Positions 15,516 through 23,769 of a stretch of DNA of 64,000 nt are shown piece by piece. The notes beneath the pieces are model-generated. The model had not been told where the DNA came from. It was given only the letters and a program-made list of their open reading frames with translations, and searched no databases. Source of the DNA: Rubrobacter_D sp963840835 (lineage in GTDB: Bacteria; Actinomycetota; Rubrobacteria; Rubrobacterales; Rubrobacteraceae); assembly GCA_963840835.1 (NCBI GenBank), contig CAWJAM010000010.1, forward strand, positions 40,180 to 104,179, given 5' to 3'. Position 1 is the stretch's first letter. Each line of letters starts with the position of its first letter. The translations under genes and the position numbers were made by a program.

Positions 15516-16829
15516 ATGGCGCGGGTGCGCGTCGTCATCGCCGGCGGCGGACTCGCCGGCCTCACCGCCGCGCTGAGGGCCACGCAACTCGGCGCGCGCG
15601 TCACACTTCTGGAGAAAGGCGATCGACCCGGCGGGTCCTTCCTCTATTCCAGCGGCTACGTCTGGTCATACAGAGATATGCCGACCTACCGCAGCGAGGC
15701 GCCGGGCGGGGACGCCACCCTCCAGCGGCTTATCCTCGAAGGCCTGGGCTCGGGCCTGGAGTGGCTGGAAGATGCGGGCGGCGCGCTCCTCGCGCGCGAG
15801 ACGGGCAATCCTCTCACGTTCGGCACCCGCTTCGATCCCGAACAAACGGTCTCTGCGCTCGTAGGTCGCATACTGGCCTCGGGGGCCGAGATCCTCACAG
15901 GCACGGCGCTTCGAGATCTTCTGGAGGACCCGGAGGGACGCATTACCGGCGTGCGGGCGTCGTCGGGGAGTAAAGAGGTGGCAGATGCCGTGGTCCTCGC
16001 GTCGGGCGGCTTCGCGGCGAACCCCGAACTGGTCGGGCGCCACATCATTCGAGGGCCTGGCAGGATGCTGGTGCGGGCGCACCCGAGGAGCACGGGCGAC
16101 GGTTTCCTCGCAGCGCTCGAGGCCGGCGCTCTCGAGAGCGCCGGCCTCGACGAGTTCTACGGCCGCAATCTGCCGGCACCTCCGGCCAGGTTTCCTCCCG
16201 AGCGGTTCGTCGAGGTTTCCCAGCTCTACGGCCGCTACGCCGTTGCGGTCAATGCCCGCGGCGTGCGCTTCGCCGACGAGGGCGCGGACTGGTCCGAGAC
16301 TGCCCTGACGAGGGCCACGGCCCACCAGCCCGACCTCTTCGCCTGGTATGTCCTGGACGCCGCGGGGCTTCGAGCCCGAGTGCGCGAGCGAACCGTGGGT
16401 GAAATGGTGGAAGTAGCGAAGACCACGGGCGGGATCGTCATCGAGACGGCGAGCCTCGGGGAGCTTGCTGAGGAGCTCGGAAAGTACGGTGTGCCCCGCA
16501 ATGCCTTGCTGCGTACCTTGAAGGAGTACAACGCGGCCGTCGCCGCGGGCATGGAAACCTCACCCCCGAGAACGGGTCCTGCCAGGCCCCTGCGCATCCC
16601 GCCCTTCGTGGCCGTGAAGGTCGCACCTTCCATAACTCACACGGTGGGCGGGCTCGCCGTGGACGTGGGCTGCAGGGTGTTACGTGGAGGCGACGGGCTG
16701 CCGATCCCTGGTCTGTACGCGGCCGGGGTGGAGGTCGGCGGGGTCTCCGTCGGCGGGTACACGAGCGGTCTCGCCTCGGCCCTCGTCTTCGGCAGAACCG
16801 CCGCCGAGTCGGCGCTCGCAGACGGATGA
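15516..16829 (+). CDS. FAD-dependent oxidoreductase (fumarate reductase/ketosteroid dehydrogenase flavoprotein type)
   Basis: The 437-residue protein opens with the FAD Rossmann motif V-I-A-G-G-G-L-A-G-L-T-A-A and an acidic ribose-binding end (L-L-E-K-G-D-R-P-G-G-S). It closes with I-P-G-L-Y-A-A-G-V-E-V-G-G-V-S-V-G-G-Y, the C-terminal FAD-contacting segment of the FAD_binding_2 family. Such enzymes reduce or oxidise carbon-carbon bonds of steroids, fumarate-like acids or other enones. The length suits a soluble stand-alone flavoprotein with no cytochrome domain. The ATG at 15516 lies within the preceding repeat and has no good ribosome-binding site, so the start could be one of the nearby GTGs. 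The substrate is unknown. Confidence 0.8.
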   Translation: MARVRVVIAGGGLAGLTAALRATQLGARVTLLEKGDRPGGSFLYSSGYVWSYRDMPTYRSEAPGGDATLQRLILEGLGSGLEWLEDAGGALLARETGNPLTFGTRFDPEQTVSALVGRILASGAEILTGTALRDLLEDPEGRITGVRASSGSKEVADAVVLASGGFAANPELVGRHIIRGPGRMLVRAHPRSTGDGFLAALEAGALESAGLDEFYGRNLPAPPARFPPERFVEVSQLYGRYAVAVNARGVRFADEGADWSETALTRATAHQPDLFAWYVLDAAGLRARVRERTVGEMVEVAKTTGGIVIETASLGELAEELGKYGVPRNALLRTLKEYNAAVAAGMETSPPRTGPARPLRIPPFVAVKVAPSITHTVGGLAVDVGCRVLRGGDGLPIPGLYAAGVEVGGVSVGGYTSGLASALVFGRTAAESALADG

Positions 16830-16830
16830 G

Positions 16831-16928
16831 AGCATTTCAGCTTGTCAGGAAAAACATGCTGACCGGCTGAAATGCTGAAGTGCTGACCGGCTCGGGTTGA
16901 GGCAGGGTCGCCGACCCTGCCTCAACCC
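16831..16928. terminator. Composite repeat with strong hairpin after the flavoprotein gene
   Basis: TCAGC-type inverted segments (16831-16890) are followed by a hairpin with 17-nt arms (16894-16910 with 16912-16928, GGGTTGAGGCAGGGTCG and complement). It belongs to the same repeat family as 5968 and 28892 and probably acts as a terminator. Confidence 0.6.
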
Positions 16929-16982
16929 GTTTTAGTACAATGCGGGTCTGGAGTAGGTACCTTTGGGGAAAGGTGAGAGACG

Positions 16983-18569
16983 GTGGCCAATATAGGGGAC
17001 TACGAGAAGACTTATGTGGGTTTTGATTGGGAGACGCCGGAGAGGTTCAACTTCGGGCGCGATGTGGTGGACAGGTGGGCGGCGCAGGACCGGGCGGCCA
17101 TGGTCTGGCTCGGAACGAACGGTGAAGAGCGGCGCTTTGACTTCGCCCAGTTCTCCGTCCTCGCCAGCAGGTTCGCGAGCGCGGCGCGGGAGACGGGCGT
17201 GGGGCGCGGCGACAGGGTTATGGTCCTCCTCGGCAAGGTGCCGGAGTGGCACGTTGTCCTCACTGGCCTCCTGAAGCTGGGGGCCATCGTCATCCCCTGC
17301 GCCCCGCAGCTCAGGGCCGGCGACCTCAAGTTCAGGGCGGAGCACTCGGGGTCTGCGGCCATAGTCGCCGGCCCCGAAGGCGTCGATGAGGTCGAGAAGA
17401 TACGCGGGGAAGCTCCCGGCCTCAGGCACTTCATCTCTCTCGGCGAAGAGCGCGACGGGTGGGACTCTTACGAGACGCTCATGGACGGGGCATCCGAGGA
17501 GTTCACGGCCGAGGACACGGCGGCTGACGATGGCGCGTTCATCCTGTATACCTCGGGGACGACGAAGCATCCCAAGGGTGCGCTGCACACCTGTGGCTAC
17601 ACGCACGCGGCGTGGATGCAGGCCAGGTACTGGCTCGACCTCAAGGAGGGCGACAGGCTGTGGTGCACCTCGGGGACCGGGTGGGCCAAGAGCATCTGGA
17701 ACATCTTCCTCGGGCCGTGGAGCCAGGGGACGGAGATCTTCTTCCACGAGGGCGGTTTCGACCCCGCGGAACGCCTTGACCTCATAGAGCGCTACGACAT
17801 TAGCGTTCTCTGCCAGGCCCCGACGGAGTACCGCCTCCTCGCCAAGACCCCCGAACTGGAGCGGGCCGACCTCTCCTCCATCCGGCACGCCGTCTCCGCG
17901 GGAGAGCCACTGAACCCGCCGGTCATCGAGCGCTGGAAAGAGCTGCACGGCGTGACCATCTACGACGGCTACGGTCAGACGGAGAATACCCTGCTCGTCG
18001 GCAACTACCCCGGCCTGGAAGTGAGGCCGGGCGCCATGGGCAAGCCGTCTCCGGGCTGCGACATGAAGGTAATCGACCCCGAAGGCAACGAGTGCCCTCC
18101 GGACGAACCTGGCGACATCGCGCTCTCCGGACGCATACCCGCGCTGCTCAAGGAGTACTGGGAGCAACCCGAGGCGACCGAGGAGGTGTTCCGCGACGGC
18201 CACTACCTGACCGGCGACAGGGCGTACAGGGACGCCGACGGATACCTGTGGTTCGTTGGGCGTTCCGACGACGTTATTCTTTCGGCGGGCTACCGCATCG
18301 GGCCCTTCGAGATCGAGAGCATCCTCATCGAACATCCGGCCGTCGTCGAGAGCGCCGTCGTGCCGGCGCCGGACGAGGATCGGGGAAGCGTCGTCAAAGC
18401 GTACATCGTCGTCGGCGAGGATTACGAACCGTCGGAGGAGCTGGCAAAGGAGATTCAGGACTACTGCAAGGCGAACACGGCCCCGTACAAGTACCCGCGC
18501 CAGATAGAGTTCATCGGCGAGCTGCCCAAGACGACGAGCGGCAAGATACGACGCGTCGAGTTGCGCTAG
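16983..18569 (+). CDS. AMP-forming acyl-CoA synthetase (medium-chain acyl/acetyl type)
   Basis: The 528-residue protein belongs to the ANL adenylating family. Motifs in order: the phosphate-binding loop L-Y-T-S-G-T-T-K-H-P-K-G near residue 182, Y-G-Q-T-E-N near 325, the hinge region Y-R-D-A-D-G-Y-L-W-F-V-G-R-S-D-D, and the catalytic Lys in T-T-S-G-K-I-R-R near the C-terminus. It activates a carboxylic acid to its CoA thioester through an acyl-adenylate. Y-K-Y-P-R-Q-I-E-F is typical of the medium-chain (ACSM-like) branch. The GTG start at 16983 follows AGGTGAG. With the acyl-CoA dehydrogenase and thiolase it outlines a fatty-acid degradation capacity, although the genes are not in one operon. 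Confidence 0.92.
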   Translation: MANIGDYEKTYVGFDWETPERFNFGRDVVDRWAAQDRAAMVWLGTNGEERRFDFAQFSVLASRFASAARETGVGRGDRVMVLLGKVPEWHVVLTGLLKLGAIVIPCAPQLRAGDLKFRAEHSGSAAIVAGPEGVDEVEKIRGEAPGLRHFISLGEERDGWDSYETLMDGASEEFTAEDTAADDGAFILYTSGTTKHPKGALHTCGYTHAAWMQARYWLDLKEGDRLWCTSGTGWAKSIWNIFLGPWSQGTEIFFHEGGFDPAERLDLIERYDISVLCQAPTEYRLLAKTPELERADLSSIRHAVSAGEPLNPPVIERWKELHGVTIYDGYGQTENTLLVGNYPGLEVRPGAMGKPSPGCDMKVIDPEGNECPPDEPGDIALSGRIPALLKEYWEQPEATEEVFRDGHYLTGDRAYRDADGYLWFVGRSDDVILSAGYRIGPFEIESILIEHPAVVESAVVPAPDEDRGSVVKAYIVVGEDYEPSEELAKEIQDYCKANTAPYKYPRQIEFIGELPKTTSGKIRRVELR

Positions 18570-18650
18570 TGAAGGCTACAGGCATCAGGGAATTGTTTCC
18601 CGTGCGACCGCCGCTCTCCAGACAGACCTGTAACCTCTAACCTGTAGCCC

Positions 18651-19010
18651 ATGATCGATCGCCGCGCTCTCGCCGAAGAGAGTTTCTGCTATCTGACTAC
18701 GACTGGGCGCGTGACGGGCCGGCCGCACGAGATCGAGATCTGGTTCTCCCTCGTGCCGGAAACCCAGAACCTCTACATGCTCTCCGGGGGCGGCGATCGC
18801 TCGGACTGGGTGAAGAACCTGCGGCGCGACCCCGAGGTAACGGTCCGCATCGCGGGGGAGCAGCTCAGCGGACGCGCCCGCGAGGCCAGGGACGCGGAGG
18901 AAGACGAGCTGGCGCGGAGGCTTCTGGTCGAGAAGTACGAGAGCGGCCCAGGGCGTCTCGCTAACTGGCGCCGAAATGCGCTGCCCGTGGTGGTTGACCT
19001 TTCGGAGTAG
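18651..19010 (+). CDS. Deazaflavin (F420)-dependent nitroreductase family protein
   Basis: The 119-residue protein has the compact split beta-barrel pattern of the Ddn/DUF385 family: L-T-T-T-G-R-V-T-G-R-P-H-E-I-E-I-W-F near the start, then D-W-V-K-N-L-R-R-D-P-E-V-T-V. These proteins bind F420H2 and reduce quinones or nitro compounds, or act as F420-dependent oxidoreductases of unknown substrate. F420 use is common in actinobacteria. The ATG at 18651 lies directly after a region with CTACAGG/CCTGTAG inverted repeats. It is small but of normal length for the family. Confidence 0.75.
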   Translation: MIDRRALAEESFCYLTTTGRVTGRPHEIEIWFSLVPETQNLYMLSGGGDRSDWVKNLRRDPEVTVRIAGEQLSGRAREARDAEEDELARRLLVEKYESGPGRLANWRRNALPVVVDLSE

Positions 19011-19088
19011 AAAATTCGTGTGGGTAGCGCGAACAGTCGAGGCCTACCGCAGGCAGGTCGGGGTAAGAGACGGAGAGGGGCTACCCTG

Positions 19089-19577
19089 GTGCAACCCAGA
19101 GCAGCCAGCCCGAAAGATGCCGAAGCTATAGCCCGCATCTACAACGAGGGCATCGAGGAGCGCATCGCGACCTTCGAGACCCGTCCACGTACGGCCGGGG
19201 AGATACGGGCCTGGTTCGAAGGCGAACATCCCATCGTCGTCGTGGAAGAAGGCGGGGCGGTCATCGCCTTCGCCAACGCGTCGGCCTACAGCCCTCGCGA
19301 ATGCTACTCTGGCGTGGCCGAGTTCTCTGTGTACACCGCCGGCGAGGCCAGGGGCCGTGGCGCTGCCACCCTGGCGATGAGGGCTTTGATCTCCGCCTCA
19401 GAGGAGGCCGGCTTCTGGAAGCACGTCGCCCGCGTCTTCGTCGAGAACGAGCCGAGCCGGAAACTCTTGCTCTCCCTGGGCTTCCGCGAGGTGGGAACCC
19501 ACGAGAAGCACGCCAGGCTCGACGGAATATGGCGCGACGTCGTGGTCGTCGAGCGGCTCATCCCGGCCAACCTGTAG
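19089..19577 (+). CDS. GNAT N-acetyltransferase, phosphinothricin/arsinothricin acetyltransferase-like
   Basis: The ~163-residue protein has the GNAT fold with the sequence hallmarks of the PAT/ArsN1 branch: I-A-R-I-Y-N-E-G-I-E-E-R-I-A-T-F-E-T-R-P-R at the N-terminus, the acetyl-CoA loop E-A-R-G-R-G-A-A near residue 95, and N-E-P-S-R-K-L-L-L-S-L-G-F-R-E-V-G near the end. Such enzymes acetylate the amino group of phosphinothricin, arsinothricin or methionine sulfone-like amino acids. The frame opens at 19020, but the GTG at 19089 with AGAGGGG about nine bases before it fits the family start. The true substrate is untested. Confidence 0.8.
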   Translation: MQPRAASPKDAEAIARIYNEGIEERIATFETRPRTAGEIRAWFEGEHPIVVVEEGGAVIAFANASAYSPRECYSGVAEFSVYTAGEARGRGAATLAMRALISASEEAGFWKHVARVFVENEPSRKLLLSLGFREVGTHEKHARLDGIWRDVVVVERLIPANL

Positions 19578-19645
19578 CCCTTACAACGGCCATGCTATCC
19601 TTGGGCGAGAAGTAACCGCGGGGAACAAGTCGAACGGAGGCGTGG

Positions 19646-20065
19646 ATGGAGGACTTTACGCCTGTAAGCGGCCTTTTCGGTGGGCTCTTGATCGGGCTCG
19701 CCGTCGTGCTGCTGATGCTACTGAACGGGCACATAGCGGGGATAAGCAGCATCGTCGGCGGTCTGGTGAACTCGAAGGGAGGAGACACCGGCTGGCGTGT
19801 GGCTTTCGTCGCGGGACTTCTTCTCGGCGCCCTGGCGTACGTTCTTATGGGGAGAGGTCCTTCTCCCGTGGACGTGCTCGCGTCCCCGCCGGCCATCCTG
19901 GTCGGGGGGCTCCTCGTCGGCTTCGGCACCCGCATGGGATCGGGCTGCACCAGCGGCCACGGCCTGTGCGGCATGGCGCTCTTCTCCCGGCGCTCGATGG
20001 CCGCCACAGCAATCTTCTTCGGGGTGGCGATGCTCACCGTGTTCATGACCAGGCACACCTTCTGA
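19646..20065 (+). CDS. YeeE/YedE (TsuA-like) sulfur transport protein, first half
   Basis: The 139-residue membrane protein has four predicted helices and the conserved G-S-G-C-T-S-G-H-G-L-C-G motif whose cysteines contact thiosulfate in TsuA/YeeE. The pair of small proteins (this one and the next) corresponds to the split form of the YeeE/YedE transporter, moving thiosulfate-like sulfur compounds through the inner membrane. The ATG at 19646 follows GGAGG. The stop overlaps the start of the second half as TGATG. No rhodanese or persulfide dioxygenase gene is adjacent, although these often accompany the family. Confidence 0.8.
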   Translation: MEDFTPVSGLFGGLLIGLAVVLLMLLNGHIAGISSIVGGLVNSKGGDTGWRVAFVAGLLLGALAYVLMGRGPSPVDVLASPPAILVGGLLVGFGTRMGSGCTSGHGLCGMALFSRRSMAATAIFFGVAMLTVFMTRHTF

Positions 20066-20340
20066 TGGCCCTTCCAAGAACGCTCGCCGCCCTTGCTTGT
20101 GGCCTCCTCTTCGGCCTGGGGCTCGCTATCTCGGGGATGATGAACCCGGCCAAGGTCATAGGCTTCCTCGACGTGGCCGGAGCCTGGGACCCCACCCTCG
20201 CCTTCGTCATGGGCGGCGCGCTGCTCGTGCGGCTATGGCATGGCACTGCACGCCTGGATCTCAGGCGAACGCAAGATCAGGACGAGTTCGTCGCCCGAAG
20301 CCGGCGACGCGGCCGCGGACCCTCGCTAGGAACGCAATAG
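20065..20340 (+). CDS. DUF6691/YeeE second half, apparently truncated
   Basis: The first ~55 residues are typical of the YeeE-partner family: L-A-A-L-A-C-G-L-L-F-G-L-G-L-A-I-S-G-M-M followed by N-P-A-K-V-I-G-F-L-D-V-A-G-A-W-D-P. From about residue 57 the sequence turns into a charged arginine-rich tail and stops at 91 residues. Family members are usually about 140 residues with two more helices and a second G-x-C-P-G-P-A motif, which is missing here. A frameshift or deletion near 20225 is likely, so function is doubtful. The 3' end overlaps the convergent BtuF-like gene by 15 bases. Confidence 0.65.
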   Translation: MALPRTLAALACGLLFGLGLAISGMMNPAKVIGFLDVAGAWDPTLAFVMGGALLVRLWHGTARLDLRRTQDQDEFVARSRRRGRGPSLGTQ

Positions 20341-21075
20341 CGCGGAGATCTGGGTGAGGCTCCCGGCCATCCTGGGTCCGTACCATGTCAGGAGCTTGCC
20401 GTCCACGAGATGTATCCTATCTTCCCTGGCGGCGGGCACGTCCAGCGCGTAGAACTCGGGCAGGTCTTCGGCCGAGAACGGGTAGGGCTCGTCGGGCAGC
20501 AGGACGACCTCGGGACGCAGAGCCTCGATCTCCTGCAGCGTGACTACTGGGTAGCGGGTCTCCCCGCCACAGACGTTCTCGCCGCTGGAAACCTTCAATA
20601 CGTCGTGGACGTACGTGTCCGAGCCGACGCCCATGTACGGGCTCTTCCAGATCGGGACGAAGACCCTACGCGTACGGCCGCGCCGCGCCTTTAGCCTCTT
20701 CACGACGCGCTCGATGGGCTCGAGCACGTGCTCCGACCTCGGGGCTTCGACCCTTGCGGCGAGGTCCCGGAGCATCCGAACGGCCCCCTCGACCGTCTCC
20801 GGCGCGCCGAGAAAGACCGGGAGGCCGGCGCCGGCCAGCGCCTCCACGTTCTCCCTGCTGTTCTCCTCTTTTACAGCGACGACGAGGTCTGGGTCCAGTT
20901 CGAGGACACGCTCTACGTCTATCTTCTTGGTCCCGCCGACCTTCGCGATTTTTCCGACCGTCCGCGGGGGCTGGGTGCAGTAGCGGGTTCGGCCCACGAC
21001 CCTCCCGCCGACGCCGAGGGCGAAGAGTGTCTCCGTCAGGCTCGGGACGAGGCTGACGATGCGCTCTGGGGCCAA
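20326..21075 (-). CDS. BtuF-like helical-backbone metal/cobalamin-binding protein without signal peptide
   Basis: The 249-residue protein is a type III periplasmic-binding fold: R-I-V-S-L-V-P-S-L-T-E-T-L-F-A-L-G at the N-terminus, V-G-G-T-K-K-I-D-V-E-R-V-L-E-L-D-P-D-L-V-V near residue 50, then Y-P-V-V-T-L-Q-E-I-E-A-L-R-P-E-V-V. In ABC importers this fold captures cobalamin or iron chelates. No signal peptide or lipobox precedes the domain and the TTG start (21075, AAGGAAG nine bases upstream) leaves no room for one, so a cytosolic role is likely. It begins three bases after MeaB, the chaperone of a B12-dependent mutase. A cobalamin-related job is attractive but inferred. Confidence 0.75.
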   Translation of the reverse strand: MAPERIVSLVPSLTETLFALGVGGRVVGRTRYCTQPPRTVGKIAKVGGTKKIDVERVLELDPDLVVAVKEENSRENVEALAGAGLPVFLGAPETVEGAVRMLRDLAARVEAPRSEHVLEPIERVVKRLKARRGRTRRVFVPIWKSPYMGVGSDTYVHDVLKVSSGENVCGGETRYPVVTLQEIEALRPEVVLLPDEPYPFSAEDLPEFYALDVPAAREDRIHLVDGKLLTWYGPRMAGSLTQISALLRS

Positions 21076-21078
21076 CGT

Positions 21079-22020
21079 CTAAACTTCCTTGAAGATAATG
21101 TCCGAGGCCGAGATGGGATCTAGCTCCCTCTTGTAGACCTTCTCGACTAGCTCCGTATCCTCCCGGTCCAGGCGTTCGTGCATCTCTTTCTCCAGGCGGT
21201 TAGTGGCCCACGCGACGACGAAATCCCTCAGGGCGGCCCGCCGTCTCTTGCCCAATCTGCCCTCCTCTTCGAGGAACTCGCGGTGCTTCTGTATCGTGTC
21301 TTTGAGTTCCTTTACGCCCTCGCCAGTATCGCCGCGGGTCATCACGATGGGCGGGAACCAGGGGTCGGGATCGAGCTCCTGCCCGATCTCCAGTATGGAT
21401 CTCACCTCAGAGGCGGCGTTCTTGGCCTGGGGGTTATCCGACTTGTTGATGCAGAAGACGTCGGCTATCTCCATAACCCCGGCCTTGAGCGCCTGGACCG
21501 CATCCCCCGCCCCCGGCTGCAGGCAGAGCACCACCGTGTCGGCCGCCGAGGCGACCTCGACCTCCCCCTGCCCCACGCCGACGGTCTCGTAGAGGATCAC
21601 ATCGTACCCGCAGGCCTCCATCGCTATGGCGGCGAGCCTGGAGCCGCCCGCTAGCCCACCCAAATGCCCCCTGCTCCCCATCGAGCGGATGAATACGCCC
21701 GGGTCGAGGAAATGGTCGGAGAGCCTTATGCGGTCGCCCAGAATAGCGCCCTTCGAGAACGGGCTAGAAGGATCGACGGAGACAACGCCGACGCTCCTGT
21801 CCTCCTCCCTGTAGAGCTCGATGAGCTTGGCGATGACGCTGCTCTTGCCAACGCCGGGCGGTCCGGTGAATCCGATCGTAAGCGCGTAGCCTGTCTCCTT
21901 GTAGATCTCCGCGATTATTCCAGCCGTCTCTTCGTCCTCGCGCTCTATCTTGGAGATCACACGCGCCAACGCCCGCCGGTCTCCCGAGAGCAACCGTTTT
22001 ACGAGATCGTTGTTACTCAT
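21079..22020 (-). CDS. meaB: MeaB/ArgK-type G3E GTPase, methylmalonyl-CoA mutase chaperone
   Basis: The 313-residue protein has the Walker A motif I-G-F-T-G-P-P-G-V-G-K-S-S near residue 50, V-V-S-V-D-P-S-S-P-F-S-K-G-A-I-L-G-D-R-I-R, and Y-E-T-V-G-V-G-Q-G-E-V-E-V-A, all specific to MeaB. It loads and protects adenosylcobalamin-dependent methylmalonyl-CoA mutase (or a relative) in the cytosol, in propionate and odd-chain fatty-acid metabolism. No mutase gene is in the window. It is followed at three bases by the BtuF-like gene, probably as an operon. Confidence 0.93.
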   Translation of the reverse strand: MSNNDLVKRLLSGDRRALARVISKIEREDEETAGIIAEIYKETGYALTIGFTGPPGVGKSSVIAKLIELYREEDRSVGVVSVDPSSPFSKGAILGDRIRLSDHFLDPGVFIRSMGSRGHLGGLAGGSRLAAIAMEACGYDVILYETVGVGQGEVEVASAADTVVLCLQPGAGDAVQALKAGVMEIADVFCINKSDNPQAKNAASEVRSILEIGQELDPDPWFPPIVMTRGDTGEGVKELKDTIQKHREFLEEEGRLGKRRRAALRDFVVAWATNRLEKEMHERLDREDTELVEKVYKRELDPISASDIIFKEV

Positions 22021-22084
22021 TGACTGCCGACTCTATCAATTCGATCCTTCATCTGAACACGCCAATCCGCCCATACTTTAGAGC

Positions 22085-22246
22085 ATGACCATCGGGTACG
22101 CCGATCTGGACGCGAAACTCGCCGACGCCTCCAGCGTGGTCCATGGCGGGCGACTCGACACCAACTCCTTCCTCACCACAGATGAGCGGCATCTTCGGGT
22201 GCTGCGCGGTTTGGGAGGACATGCACTTGTTATACTATTGGTATGA
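22085..22246 (+). pseudogene. VapC (PIN-domain) toxin fragment
   Basis: A 53-codon frame from an ATG at 22085 encodes G-Y-A-D-L-D-A-K-L-A-D-A-S-S-V-V and L-T-T-D-E-R-H-L-R-V-L-R-G-L. This is recognisably the C-terminal third of a PIN-domain ribonuclease toxin, including the region of the last two acidic residues. The N-terminal part with the first Asp and Glu is absent and no antitoxin precedes it, so it is a remnant. It lies directly upstream of an intact MazEF-type pair. Confidence 0.65.
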
Positions 22247-22259
22247 GAGGAGGTAAAAC

Positions 22260-22529
22260 GTGGCGCATGTAAAGACGGCGATCTCGCTGGACGAGTCTTT
22301 GTTCCGGGAGGCGGAGAGATGGGCTGGGAAGCTCGGAGTTTCCCGCAGTCAACTCTATGCCAAGGCGGTTGAGGAGTACGTCCGAGGGCGGGAGAACGAG
22401 GAGCTTCTGAGGAGGCTCAATGAGGCGCACGCCGATGGGCTGGACGAGGAGGATGAGGAGGCTCTAAGGCACGGGCAGGCGCTTCACGCAGATATGCTGC
22501 GAAGGGCCGAACGGGAGGGACGACTATAA
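22260..22529 (+). CDS. Ribbon-helix-helix antitoxin of a MazEF-type module
   Basis: The 89-residue protein starts A-H-V-K-T-A-I-S-L-D-E-S-L-F-R-E-A-E, a ribbon-helix-helix DNA-binding segment (first ~45 residues), followed by an acidic helical tail that would wrap the toxin. It neutralises the adjacent MazF-like nuclease and represses its own operon. The GTG at 22260 is preceded by AGGAGGT. The toxin gene begins about 12 bases downstream, the usual antitoxin-first order. A TATACT hexamer lies about 25 nt upstream. Confidence 0.8.
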   Translation: MAHVKTAISLDESLFREAERWAGKLGVSRSQLYAKAVEEYVRGRENEELLRRLNEAHADGLDEEDEEALRHGQALHADMLRRAEREGRL

Positions 22530-22540
22530 GGCAGGGGGAG

Positions 22541-22879
22541 GTGTACTGGGCGGGTGTGGTCGAGTCGTTGGGATCGACGCCGGGGTACGACCGTCCGTAT
22601 CTGGTCGTCCAGAACAACGCCTTCAACAGTAGTCGCATAAACACGGTCGTCGTCTGTGGCCTGACCGCGAACCTGCGCCGCGCCGGGGATCCGGGCAACG
22701 TATTGCTCTTTCCGGGAGAGGCGGATTTGCCCGAGCAGAGCGTCGTGAACGTCTCGCAGATCGTCACCCTCGACAAGGGCCAGTTGCGGGCCAGGATCGG
22801 GGCGCTTTCACCAGAGCGTGTCCGCGAGGTGTTACGTGGGATAAACCTCGTGCTCGAGCCTCGGGAGGTGGGCCGGTGA
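22541..22879 (+). CDS. MazF/PemK-family endoribonuclease toxin
   Basis: The product shows the MazF core: V-Y-W-A-G-V-V-E-S-L-G-S-T-P-G-Y-D-R-P-Y-L-V-V-Q at the N-terminus with the R-P conserved pair, then V-V-V-C-G-L-T, and S-V-V-N-V-S-Q-I-V-T-L-D. It should cleave mRNA and is held in check by the preceding antitoxin. The first annotated-type start is a GTG at 22541. The family usually begins a few residues earlier (R-Q-G-E-V-Y-W), and the codon there (22526) is ATA. Either ATA initiates or the first residues are dispensable. Confidence 0.85.
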   Translation: MYWAGVVESLGSTPGYDRPYLVVQNNAFNSSRINTVVVCGLTANLRRAGDPGNVLLFPGEADLPEQSVVNVSQIVTLDKGQLRARIGALSPERVREVLRGINLVLEPREVGR

Positions 22880-22928
22880 GCTACATCTTTGCAACCTGAC
22901 CGCCCACCTCGCCTCTACGAGAGGTGGA

Positions 22929-23426
22929 TTACGCCCACTCCGTCTGGAGGTCCGGGGTATTGGCCAGCGTCTGGTAGACGACACAGTACTGCTCTGTTTT
23001 CTTGCGCAGATCCTCCAATTGTTCGTCTGTGGCCTCGGGCGCGACGATATCGAAGGTGGTGCGAATGGTCTCGAAGCCTACGGGGGCGTCCCTGGAGACG
23101 CCTAGCGTCCCGGCGAGGTCCATGTCCCCTTCCACGGTTACCTCGATGCGCTCGGCCTCTATACCCATGGCCTCGGCGACCATCTGGCAGGTGACTTGGG
23201 CGCAGGCCGCCAGGGACCCGAGCAAGAGGTCTCCGGAGCAGGCGGTCTCGCCCGTGCCCCCCACCCCCGCGTGGGCCTCGGCGTCGTAGACGGCGCGGCC
23301 CACGTCTACAGAGCAGGAGATCGGGGTGTTCTGCTGGCTCGCTTTGGCCTCGAGCGTTATCCGGGAAGTCCCCGGCTCGTCGCGGTATTTTTTCTTCAAT
23401 GGTCTCTGAATCGATCGGAGATCCAA
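22929..23426 (-). CDS. OsmC/Ohr-family peroxiredoxin-like protein
   Basis: The 165-residue protein contains the two OsmC redox cysteines in their contexts: T-A-C-S-G-D-L-L-L-G-S-L-A-A-C-A near residue 62-75 and E-Q-Y-C-V-V-Y near residue 150. The family reduces organic and fatty-acid hydroperoxides in the cytosol using thiols. The TTG at 23426 follows GGGAGGAAGATC, a good Shine-Dalgarno. It is single-gene, between two toxin-antitoxin modules. Confidence 0.85.
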   Translation of the reverse strand: MDLRSIQRPLKKKYRDEPGTSRITLEAKASQQNTPISCSVDVGRAVYDAEAHAGVGGTGETACSGDLLLGSLAACAQVTCQMVAEAMGIEAERIEVTVEGDMDLAGTLGVSRDAPVGFETIRTTFDIVAPEATDEQLEDLRKKTEQYCVVYQTLANTPDLQTEWA

Positions 23427-23514
23427 GATCTTCCTCCCAAGATAGCTGCCCTTCTAGAGCCTATTGTAGCCGCCCGACAGCGAAGAATCGTGTACATGTG
23501 TTACGCTTTTTCGC

Positions 23515-23763
23515 ATGTCAAAGATGATCCAGATAAGGAACGTCCCTGATGATCTACATCGCACCCTGAAGGTTCGGGCGGCGAAGGCTGGCATGACGCT
23601 CTCAGGTTATCTGCTCTCCGAGATAGAGCAGGTGGCCGAGAAGCCGACCCTTGCTGAGATGATGGAGCGGCTGAGCCACGATCCACCGGTCGAGGTGGAC
23701 GAGACTCCGGCAGAGATCATCCGCCGGATGCGGGACGCCGCCAATCCGCGCGACCTTGGTTAG
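23515..23763 (+). CDS. VapB/FitA-like antitoxin
   Basis: The 82-residue protein starts S-K-M-I-Q-I-R-N-V-P-D-D-L-H-R-T-L-K-V-R-A-A, the FitA-type ribbon-helix-helix, with an acidic toxin-binding tail ending P-A-E-I-I-R-R-M-R-D. It neutralises the PIN toxin encoded seven bases downstream. No ribosome-binding site is seen before the ATG at 23515; a -10-like element lies close upstream, so the mRNA may be leaderless. Confidence 0.85.
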   Translation: MSKMIQIRNVPDDLHRTLKVRAAKAGMTLSGYLLSEIEQVAEKPTLAEMMERLSHDPPVEVDETPAEIIRRMRDAANPRDLG

Positions 23764-23769
23764 CGATCG

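Noticed and set aside
16932..18335. Long minus-strand open frame of 467 codons
   Set aside because: It is the antisense shadow of the acyl-CoA synthetase gene, with no family resemblance; long antisense frames are expected at this GC content.
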